Notes: generated by a model not told the origin, from the sequence alone. DNA of 64,000 nucleotides from Aquanectria penicillioides (GCA_003415625.1 PYIU01000004.1:1240001-1304000), one strand, 5' to 3'; shown: positions 10,663 through 23,866, counted from the first letter of the stretch. Numbers and translations are program-made.

Positions 10663-13070
10663 GAGACTGGGCTCGGGCGTGTGGCGCTTTGCGTCTGTGC
10701 CTCTGGCGTGCCTCTCTGGCGGATGGGATGGTGGGGCAAAAAGTGAGATCAGAAAATCCCAGGGTGCAGCAATGCACAGGAGGAGAGAGTCGGTAGGCCC
10801 TGGAGGGTCGGGTTAGCCTGGCAGCTGGGCAGGCCTTGTCGTCCAGCCAGGGCTTTGCTTTCGCAGTAGAGAGGCGAGGAGAGATCAAGACCGTCGCGTG
10901 GGTGGAACCCGATGGTGAATCAGATGGCCCGCCTGATGGGGACGCCTGATGGGATTTGATGGGACTTGATCTGACAAAAATATAAAAGAGGGTCGGTTAC
11001 TGATAAGAAAGGACCCCCGTCGCTGGGTTGAGTCGAGTCGAGTTGCCTTTCGGATTGAATGGCGGGATGAGGAAACAAGTGTCGTCGACGTCGTCGTCGT
11101 CGTCGTCGCTGTCGGGGACGTGATGCGAATACACTTGCTGCTGTACGAGCGAGGGTGCTGGATTGGAGTCGGCAATAACTCCTTTTGAAATTGGGGGGTG
11201 GGATGCGACGGTGCTTTATGGGAGCCTTACTGATGGTTTTCTTTGCCCAGACGAGGCGATGTGCGACGAGCATCAGAACGATCGAGGGACGGCTTCGTTG
11301 TGAGGCAAACGGGGGAAAAAAAGTGGCCGCATTCGCACAGTAACGGGGTCAGTTCGGTTCAGCCCATTGAAGGAAGATTGAAGAGGAGGGGAGTGTGGGC
11401 AGGTACTGACGACGAACCACACGCCCTCTGTGACGCTGGCTCTTCTCTCCTTCACACACACACAATCTCACTTCACAGCCCATTTTCCTAATGATCCATT
11501 CCCATTCATACGATGCAACACTGCCCATGACCACGACCCCAATCCCTTTTGGGCCACGGCATAACGGTCGGTCCTCCTGACACTCGTCAGCGAGCCAGAT
11601 TGACGTTCGTGGAGCCATGATCATGGACATGATCATCCGAAAGAGAAATGAAGAATGCAACCCGGCAGTCGATTGCCTGGATGTGCGTGCCTGCCTGCTC
11701 CGGTACGTACTACATTTGATACGGGACGGCATGTACTCGTACCTCGTACGTGCCGGGGCAAACGGAGGCATTCGGAGGTTTGGTTGCCGGATGGCCGGGT
11801 GCCATCAATCAATCGACTAGCATTCTGAGCCTGAACCTACTGAACGGCTTCTCCACCGACCAACGGTGACTGTACCCGTACCCGCTTGGCCGCAATTACT
11901 TGCGGTGCCTATCAAGCGAAACGGAGTTACGGAGAGCCGCTGCCTGACTTGCGAAGATCAAACGAAAGAACGGGACTTGGTTTGACTCGAAGGCGGAACG
12001 TCTTTCTAACTTTGGCTTTGGGGGTATTGCCCTGAGACGCCAAAGTCGGGAGGGACCTTGTCTAATCGGGGAGGGATCGCAACTGAGCCACCCCTCATCG
12101 TCGGTCTACCAAGTGCTATGCTCTCGTCGCAGTCTGCCATCAACCTGCGGAATATCCATATTCGTGCATCCATCCCAAGGAAGGCTCAAATGGGTTAAGA
12201 GAAAGGCATTAGAAGAGGAAATCAACGGAGCCGCACGGAACCATCGTTCAACCCAACCACGCACTCCTACTGGAGGAACTGATAGACTCAAAGGCATTGC
12301 CGCAAGCCCAGTACGTAAGGGCACAGGGCACGACAGGCACAAGCAGCGCAAACACACCGCGAGCCAGGGTCGTCATGGTGGTGGTGGTGGGGCGGAGACG
12401 CCGTCGGTGGTGGACGACGGCTTGTGGCTGGACAGGGCATGGCCACAGACCACCACGAATCGTGCTATCGAAGCCCGATGGAAGCTTTCTTTTTGCCTGC
12501 AGCCACCCTTCCGCCGCTCAGCTACGTACCATACCACCTACACACGTCAACAAGCCCTTGGCAGCTCGGTGGTGGGACACCGAGAGGGATCAGTGCTCTT
12601 GGTTCAACAGCAGAGCTGGACCAGGGTCTTCGTTCAGGGTTCAAGGGGAAGGGAGGGGAGTGACAGGACAAGCAAAGGCCAAGGCGGCCAGAGGTGTGGC
12701 ACGAGCGACGCAGACGAAGCCCACTGGAAGCTCCTGAGAGAGGCAAAGGTGTCGGAGGGCTACTTCCGACCACAGCTACGGCGGGCCAGCGTTGCTCTCG
12801 AAACGGAGCAACACAGAGCAGACTCGTTTGGATTCCTGCCACGCAAGGGCCCTCACAGACTCTGCTGAGTCCCCGATCAACTCTATCATGATCCGATTGT
12901 CAAGGATCCATCCTGCAAACCGCCCGCTCTCTTTCCCTTTTTTTTTCCCCTCCCAGGACCATGAGGAATCAAAAGAGGGCCCCAAAGGGGCCATCAACTA
13001 CCTATGCGAACCCTGTTTCTCTTGTCCGGACGCTGCCGGTGTGCCTGTGCAACTCACCGAAGTAGGTAGA

Positions 13071-13160
13071 ACCCCCACGCGCCCACACCCACGCGCCCAC
13101 ACCCACGCAACCAGCAACGCAACGCACGAGCACACGCACACACGCACGCACACCCAACCG
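13071..13160. repeat. CACG/CCCACAC-rich low-complexity tract
   Basis: Imperfect units of CCCACACCCACGCG and CACGCACA type, within the gene-poor stretch. Confidence 0.7.
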
Positions 13161-16100
13161 TACAGCGCGGGTAAACGCACCCACAGGCCTCACACGCATA
13201 GCCCAGAACAAGAAACGACAAAACAGGCAGGGCAGAGCACGTCGCAGCCCGACACAAGTCCGCCCACGTAAAACTTACACAGCAGGGCATGTACGGAGTA
13301 CCCACGTCCCAAACGCCCACGCCTCACGATCGTGACTCTAAGAGGACCAAGATAAAAGTCCCCGTATCGGTGTCCCACTGCCTTTTAGCGGCCCCCCCCC
13401 TTCTTCCTAGGCTCGTGGGCCACCCGCGGGCGCAAAATGATCATCAAGAGGCTGGGGTGAGCACTTGTGCGAGTGAGGGCTTTGTCGTTATCCCGTTGGG
13501 CGCACACCGACGGGAAGCGAAGCATCCACCGTCTCTAATAGCGAATACCACAGCCCTCGTGCACCACACTCTCCCCTCCTCAGGCGCCTCAGACCTCACG
13601 ATAGCCTCGCCCCCCTTTGCCTCGCATGCCGTTCCGACTTAGCCCTAGCTGCCCGAGCTAGGCCTGCCCCTGCCGCAAGCCCTCTTCGATTATCTTGGTT
13701 GACAATCTGCTTGACCTGCTTATCTCGGGAACCCGCCCATCCGCCCGCCCATGCGATTTTTAGATTTGTCTTTGACATATGGATATGTAGCATGGCAGGA
13801 TATGGCTTGGAGCTATTGTTAGACCATTCCCATGCCATAGTACTATGCCATGCTCTGCGCTTCACGAGAGAGCAGCCGCGTTTGTAGACTCGCAGCCATT
13901 GCGGTACTTGGAGGGGCAGATACAGTCAGGTTCACGCCCCTTTGATTCGTGATGTGTGATCCGTATCCGTCATCCTCGTTCGGGTCAGCCGACTGTTGCA
14001 AAAACAGGTGCAGGAAACAACGTCCCAGTTAGGCAGTGCAGTGTAGCTTCTGTGCTGTCGATGATCGATATTGATTGAGCTGCAGAATGGCCACTGATCG
14101 CTGCTCCTCGACCTTGGCCACAGAATCACCAGTGCATCGGCAGCACCACCTCTGCATTAGAACAACCGTCAACCTCAACCGTTTTCGCAAGGGACCGACG
14201 TCAGTAAACGATACACGCCCCCTGCCCGGAAGGGACTCTTCACGCACACTCCTCTCAAGCGAACCATCCACCAGCCTATCAGCGTTCACTAGCCAAAGGT
14301 CAACCCAAGGTCAGCAGGTTGGCTGGCGGGCTGTCTGACCCCTGGGCTCGAAGCCGGGCTGGGCTGAGCTGGAACAAGCAGAAAGAACCTTGACCTGGAA
14401 CCTGGGACCTGGAGCTTCTTTGTTGTCCTGTCTCTGCTGAGAGGAATGGACTGGATGGGCCTGGTACGGCCTCGTCTCGCCACGCGCTTCTAGTGCCTGT
14501 TCTGCCGCCCGCAACATGAAAACAAAGACAGAGGGGGAAGACAGTTTAGCCGGACAAATCGCCAACAAGAAACGCGCGGCGCGAGGCCGTTCAGGTTCAG
14601 GGCCTTTGGAGACTGCCAAGGCTTGAGCCTTGCACAAGAAAAAAAAAAGCCAAGCCCCAAAAATATCAAACAGGGATACGGCTCGCATGGGTTTTTCGCT
14701 CTCGCCCGATCCCAAGGCCAGGAACCGGCACGCACTGCAGAAGCAGGGCAGGGAACAGGATTGTTGTCTTTTTTGCTTGTCTTTCGCCATTCTTCGCTCA
14801 GCAGCCTCTGTAACTCATAGGACAACCCTGGGTGGTAAAAGCGCCCGGGCCGGGAGGCCAGCGAGCGCCGGTCTCGGTCTCGCAGTAAGAAAGCACCGAA
14901 ATGACGACGAGGCGATTATTACCAACCAACCCGTTTTCTCGCCCTGGACTTTGATGACCGATGATGCGATTTGGAACTAACGCGATTGCGCAACTTTAGA
15001 TATCGCGCAACCAAAAGATACTCCCCCCCCCCCCCGGCACAGCGCGTAAATTCTAAGACGCCAATGGAGAGTAAGCCCTCGGAGTTACGAGTTGGGAGTT
15101 TGTGCTAGATGCCACTACTACAAACACGATGGCGTATTGTTCCATAGTATTGTGGCTCTTCCTTTTCTTTTTTTTTTTGGTCTCTATGCGCTGCGCCCAT
15201 CTTATTGCTCATCCATTCATTTGCTCCATGGCAAGATGAATTCCCTTTGCATCTGGGGAGTGAATGCAGTGCCAGAATAATGGGTATGATACGCATACTC
15301 CGTAAGGATTTGAGACCCTGCGGCTGCTTGATCAGCCAAAGGCGTCAAGGTGCGCTTATTCCCGGCCGCAACGGGGGCACACGAGGGAGGGGGCTTTGAT
15401 TTTTACATCGCCACAAAACCCTCTTCCCGTCCAATTGAGCCGCAGTTGTGCCACGAGCTCCAGCGCCAACACTTTTTTTTTTGGGCTGGGTCCGTGGCTT
15501 CAGCAGATACTTCAACGCTCGCCGTGTCTCGGATATCTACCTACGTCAGAGTCGAGTACTTGTGTCTTGTATCGCATGTGTTCCATTGCCGTGATCCGCA
15601 TGTCAACAACACATGGCAAGGTCTTGCCGTGCCGCCACATGCGTGTGCGACATGGAAAAACACTCATCAGCGCAGCATGAAGAGGAAAAAAAGCCACCGG
15701 CCCGGACTTGGCTCGGATACGCTCCGGAGTCATGACGGCGCCCCATCGGGCTGTCTACGTGCATGTCGTCTCTCTTGTATCGTTCATGTTTCTTCACCGG
15801 AGGATTTTCAGCGACGTTTTTTTAATGTATTTCCGCGACGGTGATTGAATTTTTTTTATGCCTCGTCTCGTCCCGCCCAAGCCCTTACCTACAGACCCTG
15901 GATAATGATAGATGGCTTGGCTCAGATGGGTCAGGATAGATGGGTCCCGTTCCGTCGGTGAAGCAGAGGCCCAGTTTGCCTCAGCCCTGTCAAAGCTCCC
16001 ATGGGCCATGGCCTTGCCTTGGCTCTCTGGGATGTGAAGCTCCACCGCGTGGCGGGTTCGGCGGCGGGTGCGGCTGCATTTGACCAATGCAACGGGTAGT

Positions 16101-16575
16101 TGGCTCGGCAGGTCAGCTACGACTCCATTCCATTATCTCTCTCTCTATCTTATCACCGGCACGTTTTTTTTTTTTTCTCTTTCTTTCTCTCGGCCCCTTG
16201 GACAAGGCCCAGTTTCACAAGTGCCACCTAGAGAGCCCCGATATAATAGTGGATTTCATTATGTGAGATAGCACTCGGCGGGATCTTCTGCGTGTAAACC
16301 AAGGGGAGGGAGCTACTGTAGATACGGTAGCTACAGGCACTAGCGAAGGGGAAATCAGGGTCCATGGTCCATCCATGCCTGACATCGGCTTTGATGCCCA
16401 GGGAATCCATGGAGGTCAAGCCGATTCGATTGCCTGTGCATGTGAAGCTTGTTCAGGGTCTGAAAAAATCCCCCCAAGAGAGGAGGATGCGAAACGAGTG
16501 GTGAGTGAGTGGCCTGGAAACTAGAGAGAAAAGAAAACAGAGAGGGACCGAGAGCAGAGGAAGACGAGACAAGTC

Positions 16576-16602
16576 TTTTTTTTTTTTTTTTTTTTTTTTT
16601 TT
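16576..16602. repeat. 27-base poly-T run
   Basis: Uninterrupted T27. It could be the relic of a poly-A tail of a retroposed sequence inserted on the minus strand, but no element body or target duplication is recognisable beside it. Its length in the assembly is uncertain. Confidence 0.8.
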
Positions 16603-16850
16603 GGCTGACTGGTGCGCCTGCCAATCCCCTTGCCAGTCTGCCAGTCTGCCTGTCTGATTCCCGAACATTTCTTGTGCTTTTGCCGGCGGTGTCGTGCTTC
16701 CCCTTTCCCATCCCATCCCCCCCTTGTTCCCCCACCCCGGACTGGCCCGTCGTCCAAAGAAGTGATGCCCATCAGGCGAGCAACAAACGCATGATGCCTC
16801 CCTCCCGCTATACCTTACATCGGCAGCGACCGTCCACTCACTGTCCTTGG

Positions 16851-16884
16851 TACATACATACATACATACATACATGCATACATA
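16851..16884. repeat. TACA tetranucleotide microsatellite
   Basis: Seven to eight TACA units with one interruption (TGCA), intergenic, about 350 bp beyond the CDC27-like stop codon. Confidence 0.85.
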
Positions 16885-17201
16885 ACATGGAGAATCCGTG
16901 GGCAAGGTGGGATGAGGGGCAGGCTGCAGGAGGCCTTGACTCTGTTCATGTCTGTTTTTTTTTCCACTGTCGAATGAAGACAACCACCACGTCGTATTAG
17001 GAACATCCAGAAAGGATCATCAAGAATCTGAGGGCCCGTTATTTCCTTGCTATCACCGGTCTCACGCAGTTCATTAATGCAGTAGTTGTTCATGATTCAT
17101 AAAGCTCTCACTACCGTTTATCCCTACCCATCTGTTTTGTTACCCAAGCCCCATATCCATCTATCATTAAACTCCCAGGAACACTGCTGGGGTGCTCTAG
17201 C

Positions 17202-19648
17202 TTACAAGGCATCTAGACTCGTTATAGCCATCTTGATCTCTTCGCTCTGTGTCAATTAGTCAGTATCAAAGACTCCACCTATTAAAGTCCTCCGACTTAC
17301 CCATGGAGCTAGGCTGAGCGCAGTGGTGTAGCTCTTCAATGCGGCACCCCTGTGCTCCTCTCCCGACATCGCATACGCCTCCCCAAGCATAAAGTGGACT
17401 CGTGCTTCATCGGGAGCAATCTGTTTGACCCATCGCATGTCCTGCAAGGCATTTGCGGGCTGACCCAACAGAAGATGGATGCCAGCGGTCTGCATCCTGA
17501 TCAAACAAAGGGTATTTTCAGGCGGGTCGAGGTCGAGGCCGCGACGCAAGTAGCCCAGGGCCAACCCATGCTCGCCACTGCTTTCAAGTACCTACCATTG
17601 CGCATTAGTCGGTCAATCTCGGTTTTTTGGTGGTTCCATAGTTGCCCACTCACCCTTGCAATGTACGTCATCAATATCGGATTGCTCGAGTTGATCTTCT
17701 CTGCTCCCACGTAATATCGTAGAGCCTTTTCATTCTCCCCGAGCTTCTCCTCCACGCGTCCCAGGCCAACCCAGGCTGAATAGTGACGAGGATCTACCTG
17801 CAATGCTCGACGGAACACCCTGGTGGCTTCACCATAGTCCTCCATTTGGAGATACTCATACCCGAGCAGCGAGAATGCTTGCGCAATGTGGGGTGATAGC
17901 TGACAAGCGCGCCGAAAGGCTTTGGCCGCCTCGTTACGGAATTTCTGCACCGAAAACGAGTTGCCCACGGCACACCATGTCTGCGGTGCCAAGAAGTGGT
18001 TGTCAGCAAGCTCATGTGCGAGATACGCCAAGGCAATTTCTTCTTTGAGGTGCCACAATACGGTGGAATAAACTTCAAGGTCTTCCATCCACCCCGGCGC
18101 AAGCTTTCGAAGAGCTTCAAATATTGTTCTTGCTTCCTTATAGGCCATTAGCTCGTAATGAGCTCTGCCAGTCTTTGCAAGAACCCAGGGCGTCGACTTT
18201 TGCTCCACTGGGAGCGATGATAGTGCTGCAAGGCATTCTTTTGGCTGGAACCGATTTAGATGGTAATATCCTCTTCCAACTTTCTCAAGCAGTTCGGCGA
18301 GAGGCTCAAGCTGCTCGGGGCTCGGTTGCACGGCGACACTAGGGTCAGGTACCTGGTCACAGACCTTGGACTTCTTTTTGCTTGGCTGTGGCGGCTCTGT
18401 TTTGCGAACGGCCTTATTTGCTGATGACTTGGACTCCTGTAGGCCAGTTTCCGGCTTGGATGAAGCTGTTGGTCGTGTTGCCTGGCGAGCAGCCTTCTTC
18501 GCCTTGACCGGGCGTTTAACTTTGCTTTTGGATACCTCAGGACCTGGAGGCATGCCATCAATTGATGCAGTCGCCGATTCGTCCTGCTTCATCAATCGAG
18601 GGCTCCTTCGTCGGGGTGCTTGGGGATGAGTTGAGCCGCTAGGCCCACTAGCTAGAACGTCATTCCCGTTCCAGCTCAGTCCTGGAGGAACATCTGTCGC
18701 CGCCGCGTGGCTAAGTCCTGAGCGGAGCCGCTTCCTGGAGACGGGTCGACTGTGACACTCTGCAGAGTTTTCATCCTCAATCGAGGTTGTTCTGTCATTC
18801 TGTGACGTCTTAACCTCATCGCCAAAAATAGTGTCATCCTCCGTGTTGTGAGGTTGGGACGCCGGTGGAGGGGCCGGATTGAGCGGCTTGCGTTGCCGAT
18901 TTGGGTTACGCGCTGTGGCCAGCTTGGGACTATCCACATCAGCAAGGCTTGACTTTGCAGCATTACCTTTATTTGTCTTGCGGCCTTGGAGCTTGAAAAT
19001 GTTGGGAACGCGGATGGTTGTTCCTGGCCCTTCTCAGTAAGTTGAAGCTAAATTGGAGGGGTCTAATGCAGGCATGTACCGCTGTCACACAGATTCGTAA
19101 ATGCATCCCACAAGAATGGGTTGTCCTCGAGTGCGGCTGTGAATGAGCCCGCCGCCAATTTGGCATCGCCATTTGCCTTGTACAACTTCCCAAGGAGACG
19201 ATTGACTGCGGAAAAATCCGGGAGAAATCTTTCTGGTAGCGATTGACCACCTGCATATGTGATATCATGTTATTCAGTACATCGGGTGTCAATGAGGCCA
19301 AGACCTAGTGAGCCTACCACAGTGCTTTCGGGAGAGCCATAGGGGGAGAGCTTGCTTCAGAGCTTCTATCCCCTCCGTGTATTTCTTGAGTTCCAAGCAT
19401 GCCAGAGCAAAGACATATGAGCACCCGAGGTGTTCGCCGTTGACCCCAGCATGACGGCTAAAGTCTGCTGCTAGGGCATGCCGACCGAGTCTCAGACAGG
19501 AGAGCGATCTAAGGTGAGACCAGGTCAGGTTCCTTGGGTTGGAAGCTTGTAATCGCTCGGTAATGAAGAGAGCATTTTCGTTCAGTTCGTTATCGAGGTA
19601 GTAAAGTACGAGCTGTAACTGAGCATCCATCCTCGGCTCCAGACGCAT
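17202..19648 (-). CDS. CDC27: CDC27/APC3-family TPR subunit of the anaphase-promoting complex, divergent
   Basis: Five exons: 19318-19648, 19080-19250, 17654-19029, 17301-17591 and 17202-17246, giving 737 residues. The N-terminal TPR block (LQLVLYYLDNELNENALFIT, then HLGCSYVFALACLELKKY and VNRLLGKLYKANGDAKLAAG) ends in NPFLWDAFTNLCDSG and RVPNIFKLQGRK, the classic Cdc27 layout. A disordered linker of about 240 residues (with PRRRSPRLM) precedes the C-terminal TPR superhelix from about residue 411 (WMEDLEVYSTVLWHLKEEIA, PDEARVHFMLGEAYAMSGEE). The last 15-codon exon supplies SEEIKMAITSLDAL. APC3 binds activator Ile-Arg tails and helps drive ubiquitination of cyclins and securin. Several residues that I expect to be near-invariant are changed (GYEYL for GHE, SPHIAQAF for NPxFAYAF), so a diverged paralogue is possible. 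The alternative start is the second Met at 19630. Confidence 0.8.
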
Positions 19649-21239
19649 GTGTTTGGGAAAGCTGGACCGTGAAGATGTTCACTCGCTGCCGGGTACCTGT
19701 AGTCACGGCCTTTGTTTACGGCCTTGTTTACGGCCGCCCTCTGTGGCGCACCCTGTGGCTGACGGCACACTGAGATGGTGATATCTTCACGTGATGGGGC
19801 GGTGTTGCCTTCGTGCAATTCGTCCACGCATTCGTCCACATCACCCAGGAACCGCATGCACACATCACTCGTCACTGGCCACTGTCGTCACCATCACTCT
19901 ACGATACCTATCCAACACATTTCCCATTCTTCTTGGATCCCGGTCTGCTAAACACATGCACACACACACGCACGCACACACTCATAGACAGGCAACAATC
20001 ATTGACTTCCGTCCTCTTTTACCGGTGGTATGCGATGCTCCTTCAACACACGCCCCTCGAGAGATCATCCGGGAAGGACATCAGGCGAGCCACCGCGTGA
20101 TGCCGATCTTGCCTTGCTCGCTCTGCACCAAAACGCAAACGTCGGCAGCATCCGCCAGCCAAGCAGGGCAGAGTGGGATGAGGTGTTGGTTGGCCCACCC
20201 GGCCCGTGTGAGCTGTGCTTCGCTGGATCTTTCGCGACCTTGACATGCACCGCAACAGCCAGCAAGCAATACTGCAACTACATGCGCACATGTAACCAAG
20301 CAACCAAGCCTTGGGTTCACCCCCTTGTATGCTTAGACGTTGTGCGAGCTGCACACCCCTTTGTCCAGGGGGGTCTTGGTCACCGTCCTAGTTGGAGTCG
20401 GCGTCGTGTAACTATCCAACCCATCCAATCCAATGCTGTCGCATCCTATCCCATTGTTCAGAGAGAAGCTCGAGTGCGCAAGTTCGGCAGATGCCCACGT
20501 CGCCCCTGCATCTTTTTTTTTCTTTTGCCCACGGCTACAGACGCATACTGGCGCATCATTTCACCCATCATCAACCTGTCCCGTCAATGTACTCTTGTAT
20601 TCCGCCGTCCCTGAAACTCAGCTGACCTGACCTGACTTGACTTTACCCGTCCCCGAACCTGTTCACGTCGAATGGTTCGTTCGTGGAACTCAATTTGTCC
20701 GCCATTGCCATGGCTTTCCACTCCTGCGAGCCCATCCCATCGCAAAGCCGAAAAAAAAAAAACAGAATATTTCCTCTAGCGTCCTGTTGGTAAATGACTC
20801 TTTTCTTGATTCCAACGAAGGTTTCGCCGATGACGCCTATCTCGGAGAATTTTTTCGAGGGTGGAGCTTAGGAACTTGAAAGCCATCTAAAGGGCTCGCT
20901 CGGGTTTTGTTGACCGATGAGGCTCCGGAACCATGTGGGTTCTCACTGAAAGGCATTACTTGATGCTTTGCTACTCCCCTTAAGGCGGCCAACCACTGAC
21001 AGTTGTTCTATTTGTCTCCGTTTTGTGTCATGTCCAAACGTCAAGTGAATTAACCAACCTATCGTACAAGCATACCCTGAATAAATTCCTCTCTTCTCCC
21101 AATCATATCTGCTCACGAAAAAAAAAAAAGATCCCCAGTAGTTTCCGACCCAAATGTACGCTCGCATCGCTTATCAACAGCTCCGTTCGTCATTCGTCTC
21201 ATCCACGTCATACCTTCCACTCTTTGTCCCTCATCGTCG
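19649..21239. other. Intergenic stretch between CDC27-like gene and creC
   Basis: Contains the promoter of the CDC27-like gene and the 3' region of creC. A CACACG microsatellite lies near 19960-19982. No supported gene was found. Confidence 0.6.
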
Positions 21240-23866
21240 TTATGTCGCGGCTGGCGTCTCAGTTTTCGCCGCCAGATCCGATCCGGGCCGTAGCCAAGTC
21301 CTAATATGTCCTGTTGCGCAATCCATTGTTAGACAAACCAAAGCAGGAAAAAAAAGCCGCCACTAAACTCATGCATCCTGCCGGCTATCCGAACCATGCA
21401 GCCACAATTGAAACTTGTTGAGAGAGAGTTGGAAAGGATTCTTACCTGATTTGCAGCTCGTCGTGATTGCGTCTTCGGTGAAGTCCAGCCAGCACACCGG
21501 GTGCGTATCGATTACTTTGTTCTGCAGCGCCCGTCCGTATCAGTATTTTTGTGGATCATCAAACAAGCACCCCCACGGCTTCCCGCCTAGTGTTAGATAC
21601 TGACTGGGCCGGCACTTACTAGCACAGGAGGCAGCATCGGGATCCGAGAGCGCGGCTCCACTGGATGTGTGATGGTCACTTCTTCATCTTCAGCCTCCAG
21701 GTTCGAATCGGACCTATGCCGCGAGTTGGATGTGTTCCCAGTCTCGGCCCGCTGCAGGGTCGTGTATCGCAACGAGATAGAGCCACGGTGCCGCACCGAT
21801 TGCTAGATTAGGCGCGGGTTAGCTGCAGATTCACCTGGTGCTTCAGCCTAAATAGTAGATGAACGTACCGCCTTTGGTCGATGAAGCATGCCAACACTAA
21901 AGTCCCATAGGCAAAGTCGGCCATCCTCGCCCACGCTACCAAACCGATAGCTACGGTCATCACATCGCCAAGGGTCGAAAGCGACAGCGGAGACCCATGA
22001 CTGGTGACCCTGGCACCTAGCCAGCAATGCCGATTCTGCCACTGACCAGATGGAAATCAAGTCATCTTGTCCACCAGTCAGGACGTATTTGCCGTCGGGT
22101 GACCAGCAGACACATGACATGCCGCCGTAGTATGAGTAGAACATGTCAAGCAGCCTAAATTCCCGTAAGCAAGGGGTTATAATAAGGGGTAGCAAACTGG
22201 TGGGACGAACTCCTCCTTCAGGTAGTCTATAATTCTCAGTGTTCCGTCTTCGGAGACGACGGCCAGGTGCCGATTATCAGGTGAGAACGCAAATGCGTTG
22301 GTCCGGTGATTGGATAGTTTCCAAGCTGCTACCGGGTTGGTCTTTTGGTTCTTGGAGTGAACCGACTTGTTGATTCGGATTCGATTGTGTTGCGCCGAAC
22401 CGTTGGCGACATCTTCGGCCTCGCTTCCGTTCGCAGTTCCATTCACTTGACCATTCAATGCCTCGTCGTCGGGGTTGAAATGAGCATCTTCCTTCTCCTT
22501 GTCGTACACCACCAAAGAGCCATCCATATGGGCGGCCAGGAAAAGGTTCTCCGATCCAGGGATCCATCGAATAGCCGACACGGGGGTGCTATTGATCACT
22601 CCCTGAAGAATATTAGCATCGTCGTCTATTATGACTTAAAGTCAACTCCGCGCCATCTTACATTCTTGTTTAGTCGTGTATAACGCTGAGAAATAGGCTC
22701 CCACCAGATAATTTCGCCGGTCGAGAAACCCATGATAACATCTATATGCGCTGCGGTTTTGGTAACTGTATTGACATCATGGCACAGGCAGTGGGCCTTG
22801 GTGAACAGGATCTTGGTCAAGTAATCTTGCTATTTTGAGTCGTCAGCTCCGTCGCAATTGAGTATTTCAACGCAATCAGCCTACCTTGGAAGGGGAGGAC
22901 ATGTCAAGCCACTGGAAGGCACGATTGATATTAGCAAAGGCGAAGACTCCATCACTGGGTCGCTCCGTCAACTTCCGGTTCAGGCCTTCATTGACAATAA
23001 CACGAGATATGAAGGAAGAGTTGCTCTTGGTCATGTTGTTCTTCGGCTTCCTCTTCTTATTAAGATCCTTCGTTTGCACCTGCGTAAGCAGGGAGTTTCC
23101 TTCGCCGAAAGCGGGGGCAGAACCGAATGTGATGGAGGTAGCGGGGGCATCGCTGGTTGAAGTCGCTCGGCCATCCTCGCTGCTCATACCACCCTCGGTT
23201 GAGTACCGACTCTCGTTGGGATGCTCTTGGATACTGGAAGGTGCGCCGCTCAAGGCGAGAGTAGTGGCGGAAAGGCCTTTGTAGAAGAACGGGGCGGCGG
23301 CTCGTACATCGAGAGTGATGAGGGAGACGGTGGTACCGGCCGTGGCAGGCTGCGGATTGGTGGAGAGGGGGTTCGGGTTGACGACGGTCGCTTCAGAGGG
23401 GTGAGGAGGAGGGGTCGCGAGGTGCAAGTCTTCCTTGAGGACGTATGTTCCTGTAATTCGAGTCCGGTCAGCGTCAGAAAAAGCGCGGGTGTCGCACCCG
23501 TCGTCGGGACGAGGCTCTCGGGAAGCAGATGGCTCGGTGACTCGAAGCGACGCGGGCGTGGTGTCACCGAAGGACGAGGCACGAGGGCGACAGAGAACCC
23601 GGGGACAGCAGACTTACCCTCGCCGACCAAGAACTGCCACTCGGGGCCCTCGGGATTGGACAACGTGTTGTTTGTCTCGATCATAGGCACAGGATGGATA
23701 CCACTAACTCCGTATCCCCCCATGGAGGGATACCGCGGCGGCGGGGGTAGGACGCTGTTGGTTTCATGGAGGGTCAGCGGACTGGTGGTTTCGGCTTGCG
23801 CAAGCAACGGCTGCGACAATGGGGGCCGGGTCGACGACAGCGACGGCGGATTTGCACGTACAACAT
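21240..23866 (-). CDS. creC: Carbon catabolite repression WD40 protein CreC
   Basis: Nine exons: 23862-23866, 23618-23754, 22885-23450, 22662-22829, 22211-22602, 21869-22154, 21620-21802, 21446-21521 and 21240-21310, giving 627 residues. The first coding exon is only ATGTT; a 107 bp intron then joins it to CGTCCTACC, giving the CreC start [12 protein letters not shown]. After [20 protein letters not shown] comes a low-complexity region, then WD repeats from about residue 265: [83 protein letters not shown] and SGHIRTW at the C-terminus. CreC is the stabilising partner of the deubiquitinase CreB in Aspergillus; together they maintain carbon catabolite repression. All exon phases agree and no frame errors were seen. 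CreD lies about 11 kb away on the same strand. Confidence 0.93.

Larger units (their letters stand above)
10358..17201. other. Long gene-poor stretch upstream of creD
   Basis: About 6.8 kb with no supported protein gene. The largest frame (251 codons, 12113-12868, plus) is Arg/Gly/Ser-rich, has no recognisable domain and is overlapped by equally long antisense frames. Microsatellites are dense: GGGAGT, TCG, CACG/CCCACAC, a C-run near 15025, a 27-base T-run and TACA. Some of it is presumably the creD promoter and leader. Non-coding transcripts cannot be judged from sequence alone. Confidence 0.55.

Noticed and set aside
12113..12868. 251-codon plus-strand frame
   Set aside because: Arg/Gly/Ser-rich, no domain, overlapped by long frames on the other strand, and typical of GC-rich non-coding DNA.
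16576..16602. T27 as proof of a LINE/SINE insertion
   Set aside because: No element body or target-site duplication is recognisable beside it.
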